The translations under genes were made by a program, and so were the position numbers. The notes beneath the pieces are model-generated. The model saw only the letters and a program-made list of their open reading frames with translations, did not search any database and was not told the origin of the DNA. Positions 13,804 through 22,195 of a DNA stretch of 31,929 bases are shown one piece after another. The first letter of the stretch is position 1, and the number at the start of each line of letters is the position of its first letter. Origin of the DNA: a virus; IMG/VR virus record IMGVR_UViG_3300022818_000255, positions 1 to 31,929 of that record; one strand, 5' to 3'.

Positions 13804-14523
13804 ATGGCAGACTTAGAAACAGTAGAAACGGTTATAGAAGAACCGAAAGAGAAATCATACACCGAGAAAGAGTTTAAAGGACTTTTAAGCGATAAGCAGA
13901 ACGAAACAAGGGCAAGGCAGGAAGCACAGGCTAAGGCGGCACAATACGAAGTAAAGTTAGCTGAACTACAAACACAGTTAGCGCAGAAAACCTCTACTAC
14001 CCAAGAAGGCGATCCAGAAGATGTAGCAACTGTCGCAGTATTAAATCAAAAGATAAGCAATTTAGAGAATAAACTAACCGGTATGTATACCAAGAATGAA
14101 ACTGATAAGACTACAACCGAGAAGAATAAGCTATTAGAGAAAAGTGTTAATGACGCTAAAGATAAATACACCGAAGCAAAGGCAGGCAAAGGATTATCTT
14201 TTGATGAGGTGAATGAAGGTACAGCACGTATGGTTAAGGAAAATCCTGTATGGGGACAACTGATAATGAATGACCCTAACCCTGCTGAAAGAGCCTATCA
14301 AGTAGGCTTACAAGACCCCATTATTGCTAAACGATACGCAATTTATAGTAAAACTTTACCGGCTGATAGAGTGACTTCGAAAGAAGGTTTACAGGGAACC
14401 ACTATCCCAGGCGGATTCTATACTCAAGAATATGTTAAGAAGATGTCAAGCACACCCGGATGGATCAAAGAACATTACGAAGACATAGCAAAAAGTCAAG
14501 AGAAATGGAATACCAAAAAATAG
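13804..14523 (+). CDS. Capsid scaffolding protein
   Basis: 239 residues. The composition is typical of scaffold proteins: acidic N-terminus (ETVETVIEEPKEKSYTEKEF), a long coiled coil rich in A/Q/E/K (about 28-115, including QAKAAQYEVKLAELQTQLAQ), and a C-terminal segment rich in lysine (WIKEHYEDIAKSQEKWNTKK) that could be the coat-binding end. It lies directly before the major capsid gene, as in many P22-like phages. No protease domain is visible, so it is probably released intact or cut by another enzyme. Confidence 0.75.
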   Translation: MADLETVETVIEEPKEKSYTEKEFKGLLSDKQNETRARQEAQAKAAQYEVKLAELQTQLAQKTSTTQEGDPEDVATVAVLNQKISNLENKLTGMYTKNETDKTTTEKNKLLEKSVNDAKDKYTEAKAGKGLSFDEVNEGTARMVKENPVWGQLIMNDPNPAERAYQVGLQDPIIAKRYAIYSKTLPADRVTSKEGLQGTTIPGGFYTQEYVKKMSSTPGWIKEHYEDIAKSQEKWNTKK

Positions 14524-14537
14524 TGGATAAATAACCA

Positions 14538-14557
14538 CCTCATTGGTTTAAGTGAGG
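14538..14557 (+). other. Hairpin in the leader of the major capsid gene
   Basis: CCTCATT (14538-14544) pairs with AGTGAGG (14551-14557) over 7 bp with one U-G pair and a 6-base loop. There is no T-run, so a role in mRNA processing or stability is likelier than termination. The remaining gap bases up to the AAAGGAG site of the capsid gene hold no ORF. Confidence 0.35.
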
Positions 14558-14634
14558 TTAATCATCTAACTCCAAAGATGTAAAAGAAAGAGGTAGAAAG
14601 TAAAACATAAATAATAAAGTAAAGGAGTTAGACA

Positions 14635-15450
14635 ATGAGTATTTTAAACAGCATTCCTGAATTATGGAATGTAGCAATGATGCACGAAATGGAAAGAACA
14701 CAAGTCTATGGCAAAATCGCACGATGTGTTATAGACGCACCTATAAAGAAAATGGGCGATACCGTTCATTTTAGCGGAATAGGTGATATTACCATAGGAA
14801 CTTACACTGGGGCAGATATAACCATGCAAGCTTTATCTGACGTCGGGTCAACTATGGTAATAGATAAAGGCGATTACTTTGACTTTATAGTAGATGATGT
14901 AGACGCACTACAATCTAATGCCGCACTAATGAAAGAAGCAACCCACAGAGCTGCTTATAAGATGAAAGACGCTGCTGATGACAATATCTACGACGCAATG
15001 GTAGCTGGAGCAGGTGTAACTGGTCCCACTGAAGGCACTGTTGATGTAACTGCTGTTATAAGTAACATAGCTGAAATGGATTTAAAACTTAAAGAAGCAG
15101 AAATCCCTGAAGAAGAAAGATGGATAGTATTTCCTCATTGGGTCGGAACTAAACTCTTACTCGCTGGGATTTATCAGGCTCAGGATTTAAAGGGTAATAT
15201 CAATGGTTTTATTGGTAGCCAATTAGGTATAGATATGTATGAGTCTGGTGTTAACGCTGCCACTGTAGTTTTAGCTGGTTCTTATGGTTGCACTGCTTTT
15301 GCAGAACAAATTGTAAACACTGTAGCCTTCTCACCTGAAAAGAGATTTGGTGATGGTTTAAAAGGACTTCACGTCTACGGAGTAAAAGTAGTTAAACCTA
15401 ACGAATTAGTATTAGGAAGCTTCACTGAAGCTGTAGAAACTTTAATATAA
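14635..15450 (+). CDS. Major capsid protein (probable HK97-fold)
   Basis: 271 residues. The N-terminal helix (SILNSIPELWNVAMMHEMERTQVYGKI), the beta-rich MGDTVHFSGIGDITIGTY, and the following IDKGDYFDFIVDDVDALQSNAALMKEATHRAAYKM pattern (about 80-115) match many phage coat proteins. The C-terminal part has VVLAGSYGCTAFAEQIV and a final GVKVVKPNELVLGSFTEA strand pair. Place in order (portal, scaffold, coat) supports the call. It is small for the family, so extra stabilisation by a decoration protein, perhaps the one encoded at 15546, is plausible. Confidence 0.8.
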   Translation: MSILNSIPELWNVAMMHEMERTQVYGKIARCVIDAPIKKMGDTVHFSGIGDITIGTYTGADITMQALSDVGSTMVIDKGDYFDFIVDDVDALQSNAALMKEATHRAAYKMKDAADDNIYDAMVAGAGVTGPTEGTVDVTAVISNIAEMDLKLKEAEIPEEERWIVFPHWVGTKLLLAGIYQAQDLKGNINGFIGSQLGIDMYESGVNAATVVLAGSYGCTAFAEQIVNTVAFSPEKRFGDGLKGLHVYGVKVVKPNELVLGSFTEAVETLI

Positions 15451-15458
15451 TTTAAATC

Positions 15459-15525
15459 ATGGGAAGTCTCTAAGATAAGGTGAGACCATAGGAGTTTTCA
15501 GGCAGGATTTGAACTCCTAATTTTA
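15459..15525 (+). terminator. Tandem hairpins after the capsid gene, second one terminator-like
   Basis: First hairpin: ATGG (15459-15462) and GTCTC (15466-15470) pair with GAGAC-CAT (15482-15489), with GAA bulged out. Second hairpin: TAGGAGTT (15489-15496) pairs perfectly with AACTCCTA (15512-15519), followed by ATTTTAATT. The T-run is short, so it may act as a leaky terminator or as a 3' stabiliser that keeps capsid mRNA in excess over the downstream genes. Confidence 0.5.
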
Positions 15526-15545
15526 ATTGAAAGGAGATTATTAAT

Positions 15546-15908
15546 ATGGCTGTTAATATAGCTGTTACCCCTACTACACTTGTTCAAAATACTGGAACCA
15601 TTTGCACCGCGGTCGCCATTGACGCAGATACCGCTACTCTAACCATTACTCCGGGAAAATCCTGTAGGAAATTGGTATTGATACTGACTAATGGTGGAGC
15701 TGGTTATGATGTTGGTTTAGCTGCTGGACATTACTGGGCTGCAAAAGCTATGACCGCAGTAACAATGGGTTCAGAAGCAAGAGCTTTTACCTTTGAGTCT
15801 GCAAGATACGCTGATTATGTAGGCGCTTCTACCCCTGACACCATTACCATTACTTTAGGTGCTGCTGCTACTACCACAACCACGTATATTTGCTTGGAAT
15901 TACCGTAA
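15546..15908 (+). CDS. Probable head decoration or minor virion protein
   Basis: 120 residues, rich in threonine, alanine and beta strands (VAIDADTATLTITPGKSCRKLVLILTNGG and a final TTTTTYICLELP). No signal peptide. Proteins of this size and composition directly after the coat gene are often decoration or fibre-anchor proteins; that assignment comes from position and composition only. GGAG lies 8 bases before the ATG. Alternatively it could be a small neck protein. Confidence 0.5.
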   Translation: MAVNIAVTPTTLVQNTGTICTAVAIDADTATLTITPGKSCRKLVLILTNGGAGYDVGLAAGHYWAAKAMTAVTMGSEARAFTFESARYADYVGASTPDTITITLGAAATTTTTYICLELP

Positions 15909-15919
15909 TTAATTAAACC

Positions 15920-15945
15920 AGAGGGGTGGAGAAATCCACTCCTCT
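15920..15945 (+). other. Strong GNRA-capped hairpin between head genes
   Basis: AGAGGGGTGGA (15920-15930) pairs with TCCACTCCTCT (15935-15945) over 11 bp with one G-U pair and a GAAA tetraloop. The bases after it (CCCAAAATG) contain no T-run, so this is not a standard terminator. It would be a stable block or processing element just upstream of the ribosome site AAAGGTGGG (15956-15964) for the next gene. Confidence 0.55.
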
Positions 15946-15969
15946 CCCAAAATGAAAGGTGGGTTATGT

Positions 15970-16347
15970 ATGAAATTTTATAGTAAGAGAAATACTAAAG
16001 GAAAACCAAATACAGTAGTGGAAGAAGTTAAGAATGGCTTGAATATTGTATCACAAAAGCAATTATGCGTATTCATCAATGGAGAGTGTGAAGTGGAGGA
16101 TCCTGGAGTAATCCAGAAATTACTGGCTAAACCTAACCAGTTTAGGGCTTCTCCCTGGACTATTGACACACACGGAACGGGGGATTGTATCTGTGAGGAA
16201 AAGATATGTGAGGAATGTAAGATTGATTATAGCTCATTAAAGTATAACGAATTATTAGCTAAAGCTAAAGAAGCTGGGATTAAGACCAAAAAGAAAGAAG
16301 AGATAATTAAATCTCTTCAGGAAAAGGAAGTGATGTTAAATGGGTAA
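15970..16347 (+). CDS. Head/neck protein with C-terminal HeH/SAP-like motif
   Basis: 125 residues from the ATG at 15970, chosen because AAAGGTGGG precedes it; an in-frame ATG at 15952 lacks a site. The first 60 residues are of unknown fold (FYSKRNTKGKPN, CVFINGECEVEDPGVI). A cysteine cluster follows (CICEEKICEEC, about 75-85). The C-terminal ~35 residues (YSSLKYNELLAKAKEAGIKTKKKEE) match the helix-extended-helix/SAP/Rho-N pattern often seen at the ends of phage head-completion proteins. Role probably at the head-tail junction; DNA binding is possible. Confidence 0.55.
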   Translation: MKFYSKRNTKGKPNTVVEEVKNGLNIVSQKQLCVFINGECEVEDPGVIQKLLAKPNQFRASPWTIDTHGTGDCICEEKICEECKIDYSSLKYNELLAKAKEAGIKTKKKEEIIKSLQEKEVMLNG

Positions 16348-16858
16348 CCAAGAAGTAGTTACTGCTGCTGCGCTTGCTAATAGAAATGCTGCCTTTGATT
16401 TATCGATGTATCCTGTAAGAGCACAAGGTTCAGCTGATGGAGTACAGTATAGTGCGGAAGTAGTTACAGTAGATTTAGATGTTGATTATACCGCATTCAC
16501 AATTGATACTTTTACTTATTTTCCCAGGATGATAGGTGTATTAGCTTGGGTCTATTACAATATCAGTTTTATGTTAAAGGCTGGGAGTGCTACTGCTGAT
16601 GTAATCTACAAATTACAAGCTCGTAATAAAGCTGGGACTTGGACTGATATGTGTGCTGCGGTAACGAACACTGATATTAATACTACTTATGTAGCAAAAA
16701 GAGTAGAAGGCTATTTAGATATTAAAACTAATATAACTAAAGTACCTTTTGAAATGAGGTTAATCGTTCAAAGTAATGAAGCAACTCCTGGGATCGCAAC
16801 CTGTAAAATTAAAAATGATACTGTCATAAGGGCAGTAGGAAGTGTAGGTGGTGTGTAA
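16340..16858 (+). CDS. Virion structural protein, beta-rich
   Basis: 172 residues, no family recognised. The sequence alternates short strands (YSAEVVTVDLDVDYTAFTIDTFTYFPRM, then YKLQARNKAGTWTDMCAAV), suggesting a beta-sandwich like those of neck or decoration proteins. It overlaps the previous gene by 8 bases and its stop overlaps the next ATG (TAATG). The place between coat and tail-adaptor genes supports a virion role. Confidence 0.5.
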   Translation: MGNQEVVTAAALANRNAAFDLSMYPVRAQGSADGVQYSAEVVTVDLDVDYTAFTIDTFTYFPRMIGVLAWVYYNISFMLKAGSATADVIYKLQARNKAGTWTDMCAAVTNTDINTTYVAKRVEGYLDIKTNITKVPFEMRLIVQSNEATPGIATCKIKNDTVIRAVGSVGGV

Positions 16859-17097
16859 TGGCTACATATAATATTAAATATAAATTAAATAATGTTTATG
16901 TAGAACAAACTCCCAATAAGTTTGACTGGAATAGAGTAGCTAATTTCTTTGTAGTAGAACTAAATTACTCCGATACTATTAGTTTGCCTGTTAAAACTTA
17001 TACTGCAGCATTAGCAAAAGCAGCAGTAAAAGCTAAAATTATTGCGTATCTGGCTAAACAAACTTATGACGCAGAATATACAGAAACTATTCCATAA
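16858..17097 (+). CDS. Small virion-region protein, 79 residues
   Basis: Not recognised. The start overlaps the previous stop. The N-terminal half is strand-forming (YNIKYKLNNVYVEQTP) and the second half contains an alanine/lysine-rich helix (YTAALAKAAVKAKIIAYLAKQ). No cysteines. Probably a minor structural or assembly protein, judged only by position. Confidence 0.45.
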   Translation: MATYNIKYKLNNVYVEQTPNKFDWNRVANFFVVELNYSDTISLPVKTYTAALAKAAVKAKIIAYLAKQTYDAEYTETIP

Positions 17098-17112
17098 TAA
17101 GTAGGTGATAGT

Positions 17113-17832
17113 ATGAGAAGTATTGGCGGACTTTCAGGGATAGGTGCTCCTATTTCTGAACAAATAGGCGGAGAAAGTTTTATCCGACATGTAGGTGCGG
17201 ATAAGGCTATATACCGATTCACAGATGGTTCAGGAAATACGGTTAGAGACGATTCCCACAATAATAATAATGGCACACTCGGGGCTTCTACCGCTACACC
17301 GACTTGGCGAAGGAATAGTTTATACTTTGATGGTGGGGATTATGTAGATTGTGGGAATAATGCAAATTTATTTACTGGTACAGGAGATGTGTCTGTTTCT
17401 ATAGGGTATAAAACTACTGAAATGGCATCTGGAACTTTTATAATCTTTCTTGGTGATGGAGATGTTGGACATAGTGTTTATTTATATGTTGAAAGTCCTA
17501 CTGTTTTGGTTTTTGGAATATGGGGTTACAATTCTGCCTCAGATACTTCTCCATCAATGTTATGGGAACCTCTAAATGATGGTATTTATCATAACATAAT
17601 AGGAACAAAAAAAGGTGACATCTTAAGTTTATATTGCGACGGTAAACTTCAAGACACACATACCTTTGCAGATCTTAATATTACTGCTGGACGTTTAATA
17701 CTTGGTGGTGATTTAAATGGGACAGCAACTAGTAAAGGTACATTTAATAATGCTCGAATATTCAATAAAGGGTTATTTCAATTAGAGTGCCAACAGATTT
17801 ATTTAACCAATAAATGGCGAGGTAATAATTGA
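17113..17832 (+). CDS. LamG/concanavalin-like domain protein
   Basis: 239 residues. After an N-terminal lead (SIGGLSGIGAPISEQ), residues ~75-235 show the laminin-G/concanavalin A-like lectin pattern: LYFDGGDYVDCGNN, a central strand series, IYHNIIGTKKGDILSLYCDGKLQDTH and LILGGDLNG, ending in ARIFNKGL. Such domains bind sugars. In phages they appear in neck appendages, fibres and decoration proteins, where they may hold the virion to polysaccharide. AGGTGAT precedes the ATG. Confidence 0.7.
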   Translation: MRSIGGLSGIGAPISEQIGGESFIRHVGADKAIYRFTDGSGNTVRDDSHNNNNGTLGASTATPTWRRNSLYFDGGDYVDCGNNANLFTGTGDVSVSIGYKTTEMASGTFIIFLGDGDVGHSVYLYVESPTVLVFGIWGYNSASDTSPSMLWEPLNDGIYHNIIGTKKGDILSLYCDGKLQDTHTFADLNITAGRLILGGDLNGTATSKGTFNNARIFNKGLFQLECQQIYLTNKWRGNN

Positions 17833-18143
17833 AGATACCAAACACTCTAAGGGTAGCTGGACACGACTACAAAGTATTCTTTGATGATAAATATCTTGCC
17901 AAAGAAGGTCTATTTGGACAATGCGACTTTGTATCCCAGAAAATAAGATTAGCCAAACATGCTTATAAAAAAGCAAGAACAAAATCAGACATTATGAGAA
18001 CATTATACCATGAAATTTTACACGCCATAGACGGTCATTATAATAGTTATTCATTAAGTGAAAAAGAAGTAGATAGAATATCTAACGGATTATATCAGGT
18101 ATTAGCAGATAATTTTACAGTTAAGTTAAAAAAAAGGAAGTGA
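17829..18143 (+). CDS. HExxH zinc metallopeptidase-like protein
   Basis: 104 residues from a TTG start (17829-17831) overlapping the previous stop, with GAGG about 8 bases upstream. HEILH at residues 61-65 with flanking TLYHEILHAIDGHY fits a compact zinc peptidase of the ImmA/IrrE or SprT-like type; a later glutamate (SLSEKEVDR) may be the third ligand. N-terminal strands (LRVAGHDYKVFFDD) complete the fold. Small peptidases of this kind are frequent in phages. Lying among virion genes, it might process a structural protein; its target is unknown. Confidence 0.7.
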   Translation: MKIPNTLRVAGHDYKVFFDDKYLAKEGLFGQCDFVSQKIRLAKHAYKKARTKSDIMRTLYHEILHAIDGHYNSYSLSEKEVDRISNGLYQVLADNFTVKLKKRK

Positions 18144-18149
18144 TATAGA

Positions 18150-18761
18150 TTGACAATTTTAAAAGCCGAGATTTTAACACATCTCAATTCAGAGTTATAC
18201 CGGAGCGAGACTGATATCGACGCTCATATCCTGCAAGCTATGAAAGATATATCACTTGCCGATGAGTTTATCTGGGTAGAAACGACTGTTCCTACTATAT
18301 CAGGGACAGCTTATTACTCCTTACCTACTGATTATAAGAAGCTAATGACGATAAAGATAGCTGATAATACTCCGCTAGGGAAGATTACCTGGCAATATTA
18401 TCAAGAATTAATAGCTGGCCAAGCTTCCTCTAACTATGGAGAACCTCGTTACTTTGCACTACACGGGGGCTTCTGGTATCCCTATCCTACCCCTGACGCT
18501 ATTTATACCGCTACACTTTTCTATAATGCTTTTATATTGGAAGCAGAGGGCGGAAATGACACAGTAGACAATATAGACGATTACTTTACCGACATTTACC
18601 GTAGTGCATTAAATACCTTAACAAAAGCATATTATTGCCTTTCTAAAGGTTTAAAAGATGAAGCCAGTAGTTATTTTGCAATCTATAAAAGTATAGATTT
18701 GCCTCCACTACAGGATTTAGTAGAAAGAGAAGTAAGGTCTATCGGAGTTCAGGATGTATAA
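18150..18761 (+). CDS. Tail adaptor / head-completion protein (P22 gp4 or T7 gp11-like)
   Basis: 203 residues from a TTG start with AAGGAAGTGAT upstream. The helical N-terminus (LTHLNSELYRSETDIDAHILQAMKDIS) and the strand motif ISGTAYYSLPTDYKKLMTIKI (about 51-72) match the adaptor/tubular A layout of short-tailed phages: paired helices, a small beta insertion (PRYFALHGGFWYPYPTP) and C-terminal helices. It likely forms the ring under the portal that joins the nozzle. The exact subfamily cannot be settled without a profile search. Confidence 0.65.
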   Translation: MTILKAEILTHLNSELYRSETDIDAHILQAMKDISLADEFIWVETTVPTISGTAYYSLPTDYKKLMTIKIADNTPLGKITWQYYQELIAGQASSNYGEPRYFALHGGFWYPYPTPDAIYTATLFYNAFILEAEGGNDTVDNIDDYFTDIYRSALNTLTKAYYCLSKGLKDEASSYFAIYKSIDLPPLQDLVEREVRSIGVQDV

Positions 18762-18770
18762 GGAGTAGTT

Positions 18771-20063
18771 ATGGCTAAACAAAAGTTCGGAATATTTAGT
18801 CCAATATTAGGTGAGAAAAAAGACTTTCCTATAATTTTACTTGATAAGACCATACAAACCGATAATTCCAACATTGAAATTAAATATGGTGAAGTTCATA
18901 GACGCAAAATGCGAGAACCAGACCTATTGAATACTGCGGTTAAAGTGCAGACTCCAGACGGCAATCCTATACTCCATTTTCACCGCTTCATTAAACGTTC
19001 TACTAGTGCAGAATATCTCCTGGCTTTTACTAAAGCACACATCTATCACTGGAATACCTCAACAAGTGCTTGGGATATAAAGTTTACCTGTTCGGCTGAC
19101 TGCACCGAATGGGATACGGTTAGCTATAACAATATGATCATTGCTACTAATAATGTAGATAGAGTTTTAAAGTGGGATACATCCGGGTATTTCTTACCTC
19201 TACAAAATACCACTCCTACAGCAATAACCGCAGTCACTAAAGCTAATCCTTGTCATGTAACCGCAGCAGGGCACGGGCTAACTACTGGCGGTAGAGTATG
19301 GATTACTTCAGTTGCAGGTATGACTCAAATAAACAATCTGCAATTTGTAGTTACGGTTGACTCTGTTGATATATTTTCTTTAGATGATATAGACTCAAGT
19401 GCTTATACTACTTATACCTCAGGGGGGACAGTTACAGAATTTCAAGGGGTAGAGTATACTACCGGATATTTCTTAACTAAAGCTAAATATGTTACTGCTT
19501 TTGAGAATTACCTGATATTAGGTTATGTTACTGAGGACGCAGTTTTACGACCTCAAAGAATCCGCTGGAGTGACATAGGTGATGAGACAAAATTTAAGAC
19601 AGGGGACGCAGGGAGTAAGGAAACAGAAGGGGAAGACTTTATCACTGGCTTTAAAGTTTATAGAGGGCAGTTATGTATTTTTAAAGAAAAAAGTAGAAGT
19701 ATGCAATGGCTGGTCGCAACTGCTGACGTTTGGAATTGGGTAGTATTACCTGGGAATATTGGCTGTCTTTCTAACCACTCTATTGTGGAAGATCCTGACG
19801 GCAGGGTTTATTATCTTGCTTCTGACTTGACTATTAGGGAAATGGAAGTAGGGGAAATATCTCATGACATAGACCCTATAATAAAACTCATCGAGCCTTC
19901 TTCTGCTCATTTAACACAAGGGGTTTATATTGAAGGAACTAAAGAAGTTTGGTGGGCAATACCGTATGCGAATACTTTAAATAATAAGGTTATTACTTTT
20001 AATGGGACTGGCTGGGGAGAATTGGATTTAAGGATACCAGCTTTCGGAGATTATAAAGCATGA
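18771..20063 (+). CDS. Tail nozzle / tubular B-like protein
   Basis: 430 residues. The pattern is that of the short-tail nozzle proteins (P22 gp10 / T7 gp12 type): strand-rich propeller segments such as YLLAFTKAHIYHWNTSTSAWD, WDTVSYNNMIIATNNVDRVLKWD and PQRIRWSDIGDETKF. An inserted module (about 150-230: ITAVTKANPCHVTAAGHGL...GGTVTEF) resembles the FCCH-type insertion often seen in nozzle proteins. It would extend the tail tube below the adaptor and carry the fibres. GGAG precedes the ATG. Confidence 0.7.
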   Translation: MAKQKFGIFSPILGEKKDFPIILLDKTIQTDNSNIEIKYGEVHRRKMREPDLLNTAVKVQTPDGNPILHFHRFIKRSTSAEYLLAFTKAHIYHWNTSTSAWDIKFTCSADCTEWDTVSYNNMIIATNNVDRVLKWDTSGYFLPLQNTTPTAITAVTKANPCHVTAAGHGLTTGGRVWITSVAGMTQINNLQFVVTVDSVDIFSLDDIDSSAYTTYTSGGTVTEFQGVEYTTGYFLTKAKYVTAFENYLILGYVTEDAVLRPQRIRWSDIGDETKFKTGDAGSKETEGEDFITGFKVYRGQLCIFKEKSRSMQWLVATADVWNWVVLPGNIGCLSNHSIVEDPDGRVYYLASDLTIREMEVGEISHDIDPIIKLIEPSSAHLTQGVYIEGTKEVWWAIPYANTLNNKVITFNGTGWGELDLRIPAFGDYKA

Positions 20064-20085
20064 TAAAAAGTAGAGGAAGGTAATA

Positions 20086-21579
20086 ATGGCTGATTTATTA
20101 TATTTATACCCTAATTCTGATGTAGTAAATGGCTTAAGAGGAACGTTTGCTGACATTGATGACCCAGCTGCTACCCCTGACGATGATACTACTTATGTGG
20201 AACAGTTATCCTGTCCTAATTTTACGGCAGCTGCTTTATACGGTTTGCCTAATAGCGTAGATTTGGGCCCGATAGATAAAATAACTGTCTATTATCGTTG
20301 GAGAAGTACAGGTACAAATACTGCTGGATGTTGGTGCCAAATAAAAACACACGGGGCTAATTATTATGTGGAGGAATCTGTAACCCTTTCACTCACTTAT
20401 CATGTTTTGTCTAAGCAATGGACGACTAATCCTTTTACAGGTGCGGCTTGGACTTGGGCAGAAATTAATGATTTACAATTATATATCATTAGCGCAGGAA
20501 ATCAATCAGACCCACACTCCGACGAGACTCAAAGCCGAGGCAGATGCACACAAACCTATGTTGTAGCAGAAGGCACTTGGTATGTTGTACCTACTGACCA
20601 TACTGACGCTGCTACAAGTATAGACCACGTATCCGGCATTTTAAATGGTAATCTAACTGCTACTGGTGGGATGAATTGCACGGTTAGAGGTTTTGAATGG
20701 AAAAAAGGTGTAGCTGGAGACGTAACTACCGTTCCCGAAACAGGAGATTTTGGAACGGGGGTATTCCATTATGATTTAATCGGGTTAGAAAATTATACCG
20801 AATATTACTTTAGGGCTTATGCGACCAATAGTATAGGAACTACTTATGGAGAATGGCTTACCTTTACCACTTTAAGGACTTATCCGACAGTAACTATTCA
20901 AGCTGCGACAGATTTAGCAACAACTACCATAACCACTAATGGAAATATCACTGCTTTAGGTGGGGAGAATGCAACTATTGAAGGCTTTGATTATGGTTTA
21001 ACTAAAATAGCCACTTGGAATCAGCACTCTCACGGCTCTTTTACAATAGGGGCTTTTCATGAACATCTAACAGGTTTATCTGCTAATACTGAGTATTGGA
21101 TTAGGGCTTATGCGACAAACTCAATAGGAACTAGGTATACCGATTATATACAATTTCAGACTGCGGCGGTAGGAGTTATACCGACTGGCACAAAGTTAGA
21201 TATATGTGGAGATTATTCGGGCTATACCTTCCAGCTAAATGCATCTTTAAATGACGATGGTATTGCCTATGAAGGTTATTTTGTTATTAATTCAGACTTG
21301 TCAGATAATCAAGGACTCTCTTATTACAAGAGACTTCTGGATATACATTTATACTTTAATAAAGAAACTTCGGGGTCAGCAAGTGTTTCTGTTAAGCGGG
21401 ATAATGAAACCACGTGGTTACTATTAGGTTCAGTAGTTTTAACTGGGGATGAGGATATTTTAGTGAAACATCTCGCAGTTGACGTGCGAGCTAAAACATT
21501 CCTTTTTAAAATATCAGCCACTAATCAATTTGAATTTTTGGGGATGATTTTAGAGTTTATTGTGAGTGGAGATAGATAA
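20086..21579 (+). CDS. Tail fibre / receptor-binding protein with fibronectin-like repeats
   Basis: 497 residues. An N-terminal ~170-residue beta domain (LYPNSDVVNGLRGTFADIDD; WRSTGTNTAGC) probably anchors the protein to the virion. Two fibronectin III-like repeats follow, with the near-identical cores YYFRAYATNSIGTTYGEW (about 245) and YWIRAYATNSIGTRYTDY (about 340). A C-terminal ~120-residue beta domain is the likely tip. Fibronectin repeats in phage structural proteins are thought to bind cell-surface sugars. GAGGAAGG precedes the ATG. Gene order after the nozzle supports a fibre role. Confidence 0.7.
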   Translation: MADLLYLYPNSDVVNGLRGTFADIDDPAATPDDDTTYVEQLSCPNFTAAALYGLPNSVDLGPIDKITVYYRWRSTGTNTAGCWCQIKTHGANYYVEESVTLSLTYHVLSKQWTTNPFTGAAWTWAEINDLQLYIISAGNQSDPHSDETQSRGRCTQTYVVAEGTWYVVPTDHTDAATSIDHVSGILNGNLTATGGMNCTVRGFEWKKGVAGDVTTVPETGDFGTGVFHYDLIGLENYTEYYFRAYATNSIGTTYGEWLTFTTLRTYPTVTIQAATDLATTTITTNGNITALGGENATIEGFDYGLTKIATWNQHSHGSFTIGAFHEHLTGLSANTEYWIRAYATNSIGTRYTDYIQFQTAAVGVIPTGTKLDICGDYSGYTFQLNASLNDDGIAYEGYFVINSDLSDNQGLSYYKRLLDIHLYFNKETSGSASVSVKRDNETTWLLLGSVVLTGDEDILVKHLAVDVRAKTFLFKISATNQFEFLGMILEFIVSGDR

Positions 21580-21580
21580 T

Positions 21581-22195
21581 ATGGCAATAAATAAAACCGT
21601 TTGGAATAAAGATAAAACAAATATTTATTCAGAAGAAGCATTAAAAAAAATGAGTATTGCTAATAAAGGGAAACACCTTTCAATAAAAACAGAATTTAAA
21701 AAAGGTATGATCCCGTGGAATAAGGATAAAACTTCTACAGAAGAAACAAGACAAAAAATGAGCAAAGCTCTTAAAGGGAAGAAATTACCTCCACGATCTG
21801 AAGAACATAGAAGAAAAATAAGCGAATATATGAAAGGTAAACATGCTTCGGAAAATACAAAGCAAAAAATAAGTGAATCTCTAAAAGGTAAATGTGGAGA
21901 AAAAAGCCGAAATTGGAAAGGTGGCCTTACTCCTTTAGCACTTACCATAAGACATTCATTCGAATATCGTCAATGGCGTTCAGATATTTTTACGAAAGAC
22001 AACTTCATCTGTCAAAAATGTGGTCAATTAGGTGGAAGACTAAATGCTCACCATATAAAACCATTTGCTTCTATCCTTCAATATTACGAAATTACCACTT
22101 TAGAAGAATCACTAGAATGTGATGAACTTTGGAATATAAACAACGGAATTACTTTATGTAAAGAATGTCATAGAACAATAGGGGGTGATCGTTAA
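21581..22195 (+). CDS. NUMOD3/HNH homing endonuclease, freestanding
   Basis: 204 residues from the ATG at 21581. Residues ~15-105 contain four NUMOD3-type DNA-binding motifs recurring every 20-28 residues (LKKMSIANKGKH, TRQKMSKALKGKK, HRRKISEYMKGKH, TKQKISESLKGKC). The C-terminus is an HNH nuclease: C144/C147 knuckle, NAHHIKPF with H157-H158, N187-N188 and C193/C196-H197. It sits between the fibre gene and a coiled-coil gene with tiny gaps, as typical selfish homing genes do. It probably nicks or cuts the same site in related phages lacking it. Confidence 0.9.
   Translation: MAINKTVWNKDKTNIYSEEALKKMSIANKGKHLSIKTEFKKGMIPWNKDKTSTEETRQKMSKALKGKKLPPRSEEHRRKISEYMKGKHASENTKQKISESLKGKCGEKSRNWKGGLTPLALTIRHSFEYRQWRSDIFTKDNFICQKCGQLGGRLNAHHIKPFASILQYYEITTLEESLECDELWNINNGITLCKECHRTIGGDR

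Noticed and set aside
21892-22122. Alternative-frame ORF inside the homing endonuclease gene
   Set aside because: The NUMOD3/HNH frame has clear motifs across the same bases, so this is a shadow.
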